Assembly: GCA_934654815.1 (NCBI GenBank)
Contig: CAKUGU010000045.1
Span: 1 to 17,690 of the forward strand
Reading direction: 5' to 3'
From: an uncultured Ellagibacter sp.
GTDB taxonomy: Bacteria > Actinomycetota > Coriobacteriia > Coriobacteriales > Eggerthellaceae
Length of the DNA stretch: 17,690 nucleotides
The position numbers were made by a program, and so were the translations under genes. Shown piece after piece: positions 1 to 7,031 of the stretch (its first letter is position 1; the number at the start of each line of letters is the position of its first letter). The notes under the pieces were generated by a model. It was not told the origin of the DNA. It was given only the letters and a program-made list of their open reading frames with translations, and made no database searches.

Positions 1-451
1 GCGATGGAGGCTTGGGTACCTCCTCGAACCCGACGACTGCGACGGATTCGGAGTGTTCGGCCTTCCAGCCTTCTTCAGCTTTAACGGCATGGACCTTCTT
101 GCGATAGAACAGCATCAACGCAAACGAGACGACTGCGGGGACAATCGATGTCACAACGACGATTGCGATGAAAAGAGCCTCGGCCGAAGAGGAGCCGGCA
201 ACGACGACGGAGCTCGCGTAAACGTACGATGCAACGCCCATGGCGACCGAGCACGCAAGCGTCGCCGCAAGAACGGAAACCGCATACCGCACGCGAAAGG
301 GCCGGAAACGCCGGTCGGCCTGCGCGAATTCAGGGACGGTTACCGTGAAGCATTCACTCTTCTTCATGAGCCACGGCGTTGCGGCAAGAAACGCTCCCGT
401 AAGGAAAACGACCGCGACAAGGAATAAAGCGAGAAGAGGGAAATCGGACAT
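1..451 (-). CDS. Membrane protein of DUF5808/DUF1648 type, partial (C-terminus off the left edge)
   Basis: I read this gene by hand; the first 150 residues are inside the window and it runs off the left edge with no stop. The start ATG at 449-451 follows an AGGAGG ribosome site at 457-463. Three hydrophobic segments are visible at about residues 5-28, 53-75 and 89-112. Between the first two lies a polar stretch, KKSECFTVTVPE, followed by a basic RRFRPFRVRYA segment. After the third comes FYRKKVHAVKAEEGW. A helix, a 'TxxFxVxVPE' block, an 'RRRYA' block and a 'KAExGW' block are what I remember from Bacillota and actinobacterial proteins annotated DUF1648/DUF5808, which often sit beside YtrA-type GntR regulators as here. 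It begins 12 bases after the repressor gene, so the two are almost certainly co-transcribed. Biochemical role is unknown; a membrane partner or target of the repressor is the likely setting. Confidence 0.72.
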   Translation of the reverse strand, partial: MSDFPLLALFLVAVVFLTGAFLAATPWLMKKSECFTVTVPEFAQADRRFRPFRVRYAVSVLAATLACSVAMGVASYVYASSVVVAGSSSAEALFIAIVVVTSIVPAVVSFALMLFYRKKVHAVKAEEGWKAEHSESVAVVGFEEVPKPPS

Positions 452-463
452 AGCGAGCCTCCT

Positions 464-898
464 TTACGACAGACGATCGGGAAAATTCCGGGAATCAGGC
501 GAAGGGCTGTCGGCAAATGCACGTTTCGCCTGCTTGCAGGCAAGTTCGACGAAGCGGGCCTGCGAACCGCCACGTGCGCGACATTCGAGCGCCAGCCGGT
601 GGAGTTCAGCAGCCAAACGCTCGTCGTCGGCCACTTGTCGATCGGGCGAGCCGATGGCACGCGCATCGGCAATGAAGGCGCCTTTGCGCCCACGCATGAC
701 GACGTATCCCTCGTCGCGCAGCACGGCGTATGCCTTGTTCACGGTGTGCAGGTTGACGCCCAAATCCGACGAAAGCTGGCGAATGCTCGGAAGGTCGTCT
801 CCGGAAACGAGCTCCTCACGCGCGATGCCTTCGACAATCTCATTCCGAATCTGCAGGTAGATGGGGGTATTACTTGTTTGATCGATTCGAATGATCAT
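464..898 (-). CDS. GntR-family (YtrA subfamily) transcriptional repressor
   Basis: This 144-residue protein carries an N-terminal winged helix of the GntR family: TPIYLQIRNEIVEGI at about residues 11-25, then DDLPSIRQLSSDLGVNLHTVNKAY, which is the recognition-helix region, then LRDEGYVVMRGRKGAFI as the wing. Only about 60 residues follow, too short for a FadR, HutC or MocR effector domain. The short helical tail is typical of the YtrA subfamily, whose members usually repress their own operons of membrane or ABC transport genes. A GGGAGG ribosome site precedes the ATG at 896-898. The membrane gene downstream starts 12 bases after the stop, and a palindromic operator candidate overlaps the promoter, so autorepression is likely. 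The effector is not evident from sequence. Confidence 0.88.
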   Translation of the reverse strand: MIIRIDQTSNTPIYLQIRNEIVEGIAREELVSGDDLPSIRQLSSDLGVNLHTVNKAYAVLRDEGYVVMRGRKGAFIADARAIGSPDRQVADDERLAAELHRLALECRARGGSQARFVELACKQAKRAFADSPSPDSRNFPDRLS

Positions 899-920
899 GG
901 AGTCTCGCCTCCCTTCGTCA

Positions 921-952
921 CTGTTATAGTTGAACTATAGCAGATATAACAA
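921..952 (-). promoter_or_regulatory. gntR promoter overlapped by a 23-base palindromic operator
   Basis: Bases 921-943 form an inverted repeat centred on G932. Arms of 11 bases pair everywhere except 924/940, and the core is TATAGTT-G-AACTATA. On the minus strand a TTGTTA (-35 candidate, 947-952) is followed 18 bases later by TATAAC (-10 candidate, 923-928), so the palindrome covers the -10 and the spacer. YtrA-type GntR repressors bind palindromes of this kind over their own promoters. The position directly upstream of the repressor gene makes autoregulation the simplest reading. Confidence 0.65.
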
Positions 953-995
953 TATTCCTTGAGGGACGCAAGCAAACGCTTTTCATCCGCACGCG

Positions 996-1134
996 GGACA
1001 GAAAGACGCGATTTGTGAGCCGAAAAGCAAGGATGAAAGGAGACGGGCTTCCCAAACCCACCGTTTCCCCAGGTCAGCTTTTCTCACGGAGGGCCCCTCA
1101 AGTTAAGCTACTCGCAAATCGCGTCTTTTTGTCC
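996..1134. repeat. Large inverted-repeat element; candidate structured RNA or bidirectional terminator
   Basis: Bases 996-1019 and 1111-1134 are complementary over 24 bases with only two mismatches; their shared core is GACGCGATTTG. Nested inside are two further pairings: 1022-1028 (GAAAAGC) with 1077-1083 (GCTTTTC), and 1039-1046 with 1061-1068 (8 pairs including one G-U). Read on the plus strand, the outer stem ends in TTTTT at 1126-1130. On the minus strand it ends in TTTCT. The element lies downstream of mscS and behind the divergent end of gntR, so it could end leftward transcription, encode a roughly 140-nucleotide small RNA, or be a small palindromic mobile remnant. It matches no riboswitch or housekeeping RNA that I can recognise. 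Confidence 0.55.
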
Positions 1135-1356
1135 ACGGCAGAGGCATTCCGCGAAAAGAAGGCGCCGGAAGGCTGGGCTCAAGGAAGATAAAGCATGGGA
1201 CAACAAGGGAAGGCGAAACAGAGGGGGACACGGCATGGGGGGCGTGGGGGCAGGGCGAACGGAAAGGGGCACAGCATAGGAGGGTAGGGCGGGCGTAGAA
1301 GGGCGCGACTACGACAGGAGCAGACGCCAGGCAAGACGCGCAACAAGTACCTCGCC
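1135..1356. other. Non-coding purine-rich spacer downstream of mscS
   Basis: With the operator and inverted-repeat regions this completes the 458-base gap between gntR and mscS. The plus strand is strongly purine-rich (runs such as GGGGGG near 1240 and many AGGG blocks). I see no ribosome site followed by a credible coding frame, no clear hairpin and no tRNA-like fold. It is probably the 3' untranslated trailer of the mscS transcript. Confidence 0.5.
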
Positions 1357-2160
1357 CTACGCCGCGTTCCCTTGCGCCATGGTGTAGGGGGCGACGGCCC
1401 GCACGAGGGCGTCTTTCGCCTCGGTATGGCGGCTCTCGTCCTCTATCCAGACGAAGAGCTTCGCGCGATAGCCGTATTCCATCGCCTCGCTGAACAGCAC
1501 TTTCGGGTCCTTCGCCAGGCCGCACCCCAGGGTTTCCATCGCCTTCGCCGCGGCCTTCTCGATGCTTGCCGCCACCGCGTCGAGATCGGCGCCGCCGACC
1601 GTCACCACCAGAGGAACGACTACCTTGGAAAGCGGCGGCATGTGCGTGAGCGATGACTTGTTGATGACCGAGTTCGGCACCATCACGCGCTCGCCCGCAA
1701 GCGTCTCGATCGCCGTATGGCGCCAGGTCACGTCGCGGACGACGCCCGTCTGGCCGCCCACCTGGATGTAGTCGCCGGGCTCGACGAGCCCCGTGATGCT
1801 CACCTGCACGCCGCCGATGAGATTCGACAGCGTGTCTTGGAAGCCGAGCGAGATGGCGATGCCGCCGATTCCGAGCGCCGTGATCGCGGCAGAGACGTCG
1901 ATGCCGAAGCAGCTGGAAAGCACCACGCTCACGCCGACCGCCCACACCGCCACACGCGCGATGTTCACGAAGATGCTCGACGAGGGAAGCGGCGAGTTGT
2001 CGTGCGACAGCACACGGCGCAGGATCTTCGCCGCCGCATGCGACAGGACCGCCGTGATCGTGAGCGCGACGAACACGGTAAGCGCCGTGGAAAGCCAGTC
2101 GACGTGCACGACGTTCTGGATGGCGCGGTAAAGGTCGCTCGTCTGCTCTTCGAGGTCCAT
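1357..2160 (-). CDS. mscS: MscS-family small-conductance mechanosensitive channel
   Basis: This 267-residue protein has three predicted helices (about residues 24-45, 66-84 and 90-115). The third is the Gly/Ala-rich pore helix, with ALGIGGIAISLGFQDTLSNL at about 95-114, matching the MscS TM3 and its GFQDxLxNxxxG end. A beta domain follows (EPGDYIQVGGQTGVVRDVTWRHT, then the VPNSVINKSS block) and a C-terminal alpha/beta vestibule region. Its length is close to E. coli MscS (286). The family opens under membrane tension to release solutes during osmotic downshock. It begins 15 bases after the histidine kinase stop, so it is probably the last gene of the glycosyltransferase-permease-kinase-channel operon. 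The ribosome site is weak (ACAGG about 10 bases upstream), which may mean coupling to the kinase gene. Confidence 0.93.
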   Translation of the reverse strand: MDLEEQTSDLYRAIQNVVHVDWLSTALTVFVALTITAVLSHAAAKILRRVLSHDNSPLPSSSIFVNIARVAVWAVGVSVVLSSCFGIDVSAAITALGIGGIAISLGFQDTLSNLIGGVQVSITGLVEPGDYIQVGGQTGVVRDVTWRHTAIETLAGERVMVPNSVINKSSLTHMPPLSKVVVPLVVTVGGADLDAVAASIEKAAAKAMETLGCGLAKDPKVLFSEAMEYGYRAKLFVWIEDESRHTEAKDALVRAVAPYTMAQGNAA

Positions 2161-2175
2161 AGCCGTGTGCCTGTT

Positions 2176-3687
2176 CTACTTCTGAACTGCGGAAATGTCG
2201 GAAGACGCCTTGCGCGACTGGTCGGCGCAGCCCTCCAGGAACAGCGTCACCGTGGTACCCGCGCCGAGCTCGCTCTGCACGTCCATGTACGACCCGGGGC
2301 CGAAGAAGCCCATGATGCGGTCGTGCACGTTCTTCACGGCGATACCGATGCCCTTGGTGTGCTCCGGGTGCATGATGCCCTGGCGCGCCTCCTCGGTCAT
2401 GCCGGTACCGTCGTCGGTGACGCGCAGCACGACATCATCACCCGTGACCTCGCCCGAGACCTCGATGGTGAGCTTGCCCTCCGAGGGCATGGCGTGCTGC
2501 ACCGCATTCTCGACGAGCGGCTGGATAAGAAACGACGGAACCATCATGTTCTCGCATTCCGCATCGACGTTCACGTCGAGCTCGACGCGGTCCTCGCCGA
2601 AGCGCGCGATCTCGAACGTGAAGTAGCGCTTGGTCTGCTCCACCTCGCGCGACAGGTAGATGAGGCTGTCGGAGTTCTCGAGCGTGCGGCGGTAGAACAC
2701 GGCGAACTCGCGCAGGAGCACGCGCGCCTTGTTCGGGTCGGTCCGGATGAGCGACGCGATGGTATTGATGGTGTTGAACAGGAAATGCGGGTTGATCTGG
2801 TTCTGCAGCGCCTTCAGCTCCATGCTGGCGGCAAGGCGCGCCTGCTCCTCGAGCGCCGCCGCCGCCATCTGGGTGGAAAGCAGCTGGCCGAAGCCCTCGG
2901 CGATCGATTTCTGCGTCTCGGTGATGCGCTTGGCGCTGCGGTAGTAGAACTTGAGCGTGCCGCACACGTCGCCGCGCACCAGAAGAGGGACGATGATCGC
3001 GGCTTTGATCGTGGTGTTCTCGTGCTCGGGGAACCCGATGTCGATGTTGGTGAACAGCACGCGGGTCGTGCCGTCGTCGAGCGTCGCCTGGGTGGCGTGC
3101 GTGCGGATGTCGCTGCCCGTGGGGTTCACCGTTTCGAGGTAGCCCGCGTACCCGAGGATCTGCGTCTTGTCGGTGATGGCGACGGCGATGGCGGCCGTGG
3201 AAGGCAGGAGCAGCTGGCAGATTTCCTGCGCGGACGTGCGATTCAAGCCCTCCTGCATGCTCTCGAGCGTGCGGCTGGCCAGGCGCAACATCGCATCGGA
3301 CTGGCGCGCACGGACCGAATCGGGATCCATCGACAGGCGGATGAACAGCACGATCGACAGCGTGAACACCATGCCCGCCGCGATCATGACGGGGATGCTG
3401 TGCGAGGGGGCGATGGCGGTCCACAGAAGCGTGCCGCCCGAAAGCACGGCGATGATCGCGAGCAGCATCTCGAGCGTGAAGAAGCGCGACAGCCCACCGG
3501 GGCGCTTCGGGGCATCGGAGTTGGCCGGGGTCTTCGCGCTGCCCGACGGCACCGCACCGGTCGTATCCCCGGTCGTGCCGGCAGCATCGCCAGCGGAGCC
3601 CTCCTTCGCGAGCTCGGAAGCGCGCTGTTCGACGGCGCTTACCGCCTTTTCCGTTGCCTTGTCGATGGTGTCTTCGTGTTCGGTCAT
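2176..3687 (-). CDS. LytS-type sensor histidine kinase with GAF-like domain
   Basis: This 503-residue membrane kinase has a polar 65-residue cytoplasmic N-terminus, two hydrophobic helices at about 72-91 and 97-118, and a GAF-like sensory region at about 150-275. A His_kinase domain follows, with LQNQINPHFLFNTINTI at 294-310 (phospho-acceptor H301), and then an HATPase domain with N box LIQPLVENAVQHA at 387-399 and glycine boxes DDGTGM (425-430) and GIGIAVKNV. That is the LytS/YehU class, but in place of a five- to eight-helix LytS membrane domain there are only two helices joined to an internal GAF-like unit. Such kinases normally act with LytTR-domain response regulators; none is in the window. 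AAGGA lies about 8 bases before the ATG. A TATACT box at 3724-3729 could add an internal promoter, but it has no convincing -35. Confidence 0.9.
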   Translation of the reverse strand: MTEHEDTIDKATEKAVSAVEQRASELAKEGSAGDAAGTTGDTTGAVPSGSAKTPANSDAPKRPGGLSRFFTLEMLLAIIAVLSGGTLLWTAIAPSHSIPVMIAAGMVFTLSIVLFIRLSMDPDSVRARQSDAMLRLASRTLESMQEGLNRTSAQEICQLLLPSTAAIAVAITDKTQILGYAGYLETVNPTGSDIRTHATQATLDDGTTRVLFTNIDIGFPEHENTTIKAAIIVPLLVRGDVCGTLKFYYRSAKRITETQKSIAEGFGQLLSTQMAAAALEEQARLAASMELKALQNQINPHFLFNTINTIASLIRTDPNKARVLLREFAVFYRRTLENSDSLIYLSREVEQTKRYFTFEIARFGEDRVELDVNVDAECENMMVPSFLIQPLVENAVQHAMPSEGKLTIEVSGEVTGDDVVLRVTDDGTGMTEEARQGIMHPEHTKGIGIAVKNVHDRIMGFFGPGSYMDVQSELGAGTTVTLFLEGCADQSRKASSDISAVQK

Positions 3688-3734
3688 CGCTTACGTCCTT
3701 CGCCCGTGCTCCCTTTCGGAACAAGTATAGAGCA

Positions 3735-4697
3735 TTACCCCAAAACGCCGAACTCGTTCAGCGCGAGCATCACCGCCGCCACGATGAGGAAGCATCCGAA
3801 CGCGAAACGCAGCGTGCGCTCGGGGACCTTCGTGACGAGATGCGCGCCGACAATCGCGCCGGGAATGGTCCCGATGACGACGGCGATGCCGGCAAGGTAG
3901 TTGATGTTGCCGAGGATCGCCTGCTCGATGACGCCGGGAATGGCGAGGATCATCACCGCGATGAGCGACGTGCCCGAAGCCTTGCGCATGGGAATGCCGA
4001 TGACCGACAGCATGAGCGGCACCATGATGAACCCGCCGCCGACGCCGACGTATCCCGACGCGAGCCCCGCAACGAGCCCGATCGCCGCTCCCTGGAGAAG
4101 CTGCTTACGGGAAAGGGAGATAGCGGGAGCTGGGGCGGGAGCGGCAGCAACTGAAGTCCCGCAGGCCGCCGAAGAGTCAGCGAGGGTTTCCCCAGTGCCC
4201 GAGATTCGGGCGGTCGCGGAGGCGACGCGTACTTCGGTACGCGAGCCTTCGGGAGCGCCCGAAGATTGGGTGCTGGGGGAAGCCGCAGCGTCGGCAGCTC
4301 CCGCGGGCTGGCAAGCCCGCGGAGCCTTCAAAGCTTTCTTGAACATGTTCACCGCCGAGTAGCCGATGATGAGAGCGGCGGCGAGCATGACGAGCCAATC
4401 GGGGGAAAGCTGGGCGAGCCAGACGCCGACGGGCGACATGAGGGCGCCGCCGAGCCCGGCGGCGATGCCGAGTGCGGGGATGCAGGTCTTCCCCTTCACA
4501 TGGGAAACGGCCCCCGAAATCGACGTCGGGATGATGGCGAACAGCGACGTCGCAGTGCTCACCGTGGCGCTCATGCCGAACGCGAGGCGGAATATCGGCA
4601 CCATGACCGTGCCGCCGCCGATGCCGAGCAGGCCCGACGCGATGCCGATGACGACGCCCACCAGGGCGGGGACGACGAAATGAACGAGGATCTCCAT
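3735..4697 (-). CDS. TauE/SafE-family sulfite/anion permease with an inserted Ala/Pro/Ser-rich loop
   Basis: This 320-residue membrane protein has the internal duplication typical of TauE/SafE (formerly DUF81) permeases. Each half begins with a glycine-rich helix: GLLGIGGGTVMVP at 22-34 and GYVGVGGGFIMVP at 215-227. The family exports or imports sulfur-containing or organic anions such as sulfite, sulfoacetate and taurine-derived products; the substrate cannot be told here. Ordinary members are about 250-270 residues. The extra length is a low-complexity central loop (about residues 124-195) rich in Ala, Ser, Pro and Thr, and its DNA contains strong palindromes (see the repeat entries). The loop falls between the two halves, so it should not break the fold. 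The gene starts 16 bases after the glycosyltransferase stop and ends 47 bases before the kinase start. Confidence 0.88.
   Translation of the reverse strand: MEILVHFVVPALVGVVIGIASGLLGIGGGTVMVPIFRLAFGMSATVSTATSLFAIIPTSISGAVSHVKGKTCIPALGIAAGLGGALMSPVGVWLAQLSPDWLVMLAAALIIGYSAVNMFKKALKAPRACQPAGAADAAASPSTQSSGAPEGSRTEVRVASATARISGTGETLADSSAACGTSVAAAPAPAPAISLSRKQLLQGAAIGLVAGLASGYVGVGGGFIMVPLMLSVIGIPMRKASGTSLIAVMILAIPGVIEQAILGNINYLAGIAVVIGTIPGAIVGAHLVTKVPERTLRFAFGCFLIVAAVMLALNEFGVLG
4187..4281. repeat. 95-base palindromic element inside the permease gene
   Basis: The ends are imperfect inverted repeats of 26 bases (4187-4212 and 4256-4281), sharing CGCCCGAA and CTGGGG blocks with about six mismatches. 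Between them lie smaller perfect hairpins, GTCGC-ggag-GCGAC and GCGTAC-TTCG-GTACGC. The whole unit is translated in frame as residues of about 139-170 of the TauE-like permease, in the loop between its two halves. A compact cruciform-like unit in a tolerant linker is what an in-frame insertion of a small palindromic repeat would look like. Confidence 0.55.
4297..4325. repeat. Second perfect hairpin in the permease linker
   Basis: CCGCGGGCT and AGCCCGCGG (4301-4322) form a perfect 9-pair stem around GGCA. It extends outward to 12 pairs if one C is bulged. It lies 15 bases beyond the 95-base palindromic element, in the same low-complexity linker. It could be part of the same inserted unit or a chance product of GC-rich Ala/Pro codons. 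Confidence 0.4.
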
Positions 4698-4713
4698 GGT
4701 TTGCCGGTGCTTC

Positions 4714-6129
4714 CTATTCCTCGATGTTCAAACGGATCTCGCTGGTCAGGCCCGGGTCGATGCCGGCGTAGCGCGACGACACGGGAACGCTCCCGTCAGG
4801 CGCTGCCTGCCATTGCTCGTCGGCGCCGTCGGCCGGAGCCGACGCGTCGGGCGCTGCAGGGCGGCCCTGCGGGCGTGCGGCGCGCGTGGTCACGTTGGCG
4901 GTTTCGGCCGATTCGCGCGCGGCGACGTTTCTCGCCCGCATGACAGCGCTCTTGACGAGCGCGGCGCTGAGCGTTTGGTCGTTTTCCATGCGCGACATGA
5001 GCTCCGACCACACGAACTGGAACTCGAAGTACTTCGAGCAGTTGCGCTGGGCGTACACCGCGGCCTCCGTGCGCGCGGCGCGGGCCGCCTTGCGATACGC
5101 CTTCTTGTCGGGGCGCGCCAGGCTGCGTAGAAACGCGGTGATGCGGATGCGGCGCACGATGCCGGGTTCGAGGAACGGCCCCGGATACGGCTCGAGCGAC
5201 GACGGCTTCACCTGCATGAGGTCGATCTGGGTGCGGCTGTACTCCATCTTGCGGTACTCGTAGAGCCAGCGGTAGATGTCCTGGCGGAAGCGCGTTCCCT
5301 CGCTCGCGGTTTCGGGCGGCAGATGATGGAGGCTCCATTTGTTGTCGAACCAGATGTCGGAGCCGTACATGCGCAGATCGAGCATGTAGTCCAGGTCCTC
5401 GCCACGCGGGATCCACGGGTCGAACGACATGCGCTTGAACGCCTCCTTGTGAAGCGCCAGGCAGCCGCCGCACACGTGGTTCGAACGCGACAGACGCGGC
5501 GCATGCATGGCGTGCTCGATCCACTTGTTGAAGGCGCTGCCCTGCTGCCAGAAGCGGTTGTACCACTTGTCCTGGCTCTTCGACAGGTAGGAACCTTCTG
5601 AGTTGTAGTAGAACCCCGTCTTCGCGAGGATGGGGATGCCCTTGCGCGTGAGCTTGCCCAAACCGTACATCGCGCGATGGAGGAAGTCGGCGCTTTCCAC
5701 GACCTCGTCGTCGTCGAGGAAGACCACCGCGTCGAACCCGAGCACGTTCGCGACGACGAGCCCCAAGTTGCGGATGGCGCCGTAGCCCGCAAGCCCCACC
5801 TCGCGCGTGAGCTTGCCGAGCCCCAGCTGTTCCATGCGGGCGCGCACCAGCTTGAGCTCCGCCGCCCCGATGACCGCAACGTGCAGCTCGGGGAAGCGCG
5901 CGGCGATTCCCTGCACCTTCTGTGCGGCCTTGTGCTCCAGCGACGGCTCGCTTGCGACGAGCACGACGATCTGGCCGATGCCGTCGACTTTGGTGAGCGA
6001 TTCAAGGCAACGCGGCAATTCCCCTTCTTGGGAAAGCGGCGTAGGATGGTCGTACGTGGTTACGATGCTCCCGCCCTCGCGACGCTCGCGCGCCGAGACG
6101 AAGGTGGGGATGATGACTACCGGGTTCAT
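4714..6129 (-). CDS. GT2-like (GT-A fold) glycosyltransferase
   Basis: This 471-residue protein opens with VVIIPTFVSARER at 4-16, the usual first strand of a GT-A nucleotide-sugar transferase. It carries a metal-binding acidic motif VVFLDDDEVVE at 135-145 and a second conserved acidic block PRGEDLDYML at 241-250, the position of the family's catalytic base (often 'ED'). HVCGGCLALHKEA at 218-230 fits the acceptor-side loop. There are no transmembrane segments, so it is probably cytoplasmic or membrane-peripheral. The last 75 residues are Ala-, Pro- and Arg-rich and probably disordered. Sugar donor and acceptor are unknown; a cell-envelope glycan is plausible given the MscS and LytS-type neighbours. 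The start ATG has AAGGAAG just upstream, and a TATAAT box lies 70 bases before it, making it the first gene of its operon. Confidence 0.8.
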   Translation of the reverse strand: MNPVVIIPTFVSARERREGGSIVTTYDHPTPLSQEGELPRCLESLTKVDGIGQIVVLVASEPSLEHKAAQKVQGIAARFPELHVAVIGAAELKLVRARMEQLGLGKLTREVGLAGYGAIRNLGLVVANVLGFDAVVFLDDDEVVESADFLHRAMYGLGKLTRKGIPILAKTGFYYNSEGSYLSKSQDKWYNRFWQQGSAFNKWIEHAMHAPRLSRSNHVCGGCLALHKEAFKRMSFDPWIPRGEDLDYMLDLRMYGSDIWFDNKWSLHHLPPETASEGTRFRQDIYRWLYEYRKMEYSRTQIDLMQVKPSSLEPYPGPFLEPGIVRRIRITAFLRSLARPDKKAYRKAARAARTEAAVYAQRNCSKYFEFQFVWSELMSRMENDQTLSAALVKSAVMRARNVAARESAETANVTTRAARPQGRPAAPDASAPADGADEQWQAAPDGSVPVSSRYAGIDPGLTSEIRLNIEE

Positions 6130-6198
6130 ATGCTTCCTTTATGGTTCGTGTTGTTCCCCGTCGGCACGCGTCCTTGAAGACGGTGCCCGAACCCAAGC

Positions 6199-6204
6199 AT
6201 TATA
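6199..6204 (-). promoter_or_regulatory. Putative -10 box of the glycosyltransferase operon
   Basis: The minus strand reads TATAAT here, a perfect -10, about 70 bases upstream of the glycosyltransferase start, in a 133-base gap. The expected -35 position (around 6221-6227) holds GCAAGG or GGCAAG, a poor match, so an activator may be needed. No terminator with a T tract is evident between the response-regulator stop and this box, so some read-through from the phosphate operon is possible. Confidence 0.5.
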
Positions 6205-6262
6205 CTGCACCCGTTTCGACCCTTGCCGAGAGGCGACGCTCCCTCGAGCAAAACCGCATACG

Positions 6263-6952
6263 CTACGAAGCGGCGAGCCTATAGCCCACGCCGCGGACGG
6301 TCTCGATCATGCCGGCCTCGTCGCCGAGTTTCTGGCGAAGCGTCAGCACGTGCATGTCGACGGTGCGGCTGCCGCCGGCGAAATCCCAGCCCCACACGTG
6401 TTGCAGAAGCGCATCGCGGGAAAGCGCCACGCCGGGGTTCTCCATGAAGTGCAGCAGGAGGTCGAACTCGCGCGCGGTGAGGGAAAGCGGCTCGCCCGCG
6501 CACGACGCCTCATGCCGCGATTCGGAGATGGAAAGCGGACCGATGACGATCTCGTCGCCCGCGCCGCGCCGTGCTTCAGCCCCCCACTCGGGTGCGCGAC
6601 GCAGAAGGGCGCGCACGCGGGAGACCATCTCCATCATGCCGTAGGGCTTGGTGAGGTACTCGTCGGCGCCGCCGTCGAGCGCGGTGACGATATCGAGCTC
6701 GGAGGTCTTCGCCGTGACCATGATGACGGGAACACGCGAAAGACCGGGTGTTTTGCGGATTCGCTGCAGGATTTCAAGCCCGTCTGCCCCGGGAAGCATG
6801 ATGTCGAGCATCACCACGTCGGGAAGCTGGCGCGCGCACGCGGCGCGGAACTCGGTATCGTCGGCCATGCCCTCGGCTTCGATGCCCGCCTGCTTCAAGG
6901 CGTACAACGTGAGCTCGCGGATGTTCTCGTCGTCCTCCACGCAGTAAACCAT
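6263..6952 (-). CDS. OmpR/PhoB-family response regulator linked to the pst operon
   Basis: This is a two-domain DNA-binding response regulator of 229 residues. The receiver domain shows the acidic pocket VEDDENIREL at the N-terminus, the phospho-acceptor aspartate in VVMLDIMLPGADG, the switch VTAKTS and the conserved lysine in YLTKPYG. The C-terminal winged helix has SLTAREFDLLLHFMENPG, the RTVDMHVLTLRQKLGD recognition helix and ETVRGVGYRL. I chose the ATG at 6950-6952 because the protein then begins directly with the receiver fold and GGAAGGGG lies upstream; a start at 6997 would add 15 low-complexity residues and has no ribosome site. It begins 79 bases after phoU, so PhoB/PhoP-like control of the phosphate genes is the best guess. 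No PhoR-type kinase gene accompanies it. Confidence 0.88.
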   Translation of the reverse strand: MVYCVEDDENIRELTLYALKQAGIEAEGMADDTEFRAACARQLPDVVMLDIMLPGADGLEILQRIRKTPGLSRVPVIMVTAKTSELDIVTALDGGADEYLTKPYGMMEMVSRVRALLRRAPEWGAEARRGAGDEIVIGPLSISESRHEASCAGEPLSLTAREFDLLLHFMENPGVALSRDALLQHVWGWDFAGGSRTVDMHVLTLRQKLGDEAGMIETVRGVGYRLAAS

Positions 6953-7031
6953 TCGCCCGCCCCTTCCGCCTTCGCCCGATTCGGTACGTTCGAGCATAAC
7001 ACAGATGGCGTGCTGGAAAGAGGCGCGAGGC

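Noticed and set aside
1068..1095. An AGGTCAG motif resembling the signal recognition particle RNA core
   Set aside because: The GGAA tetraloop and AGCAG partner strand of SRP RNA are missing, so the match is chance.
1103..1945. A 280-codon minus-strand frame overlapping mscS
   Set aside because: It is an alternative frame of mscS extended into the pyrimidine-rich trailer, with no domain support.
1717..3900. A 727-codon open frame on the plus strand
   Set aside because: It lies antisense to mscS, the kinase and the permease gene, which have clear domains. Its product is His/Arg/Asp-rich without recognisable folds, the usual shadow of high-GC codon use.
6130..6262. A possible terminator after the response-regulator gene (CGAGGG...CCTCTCG)
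   Set aside because: The stem is only about six pairs including one G-U, and no T tract follows it on the minus strand.
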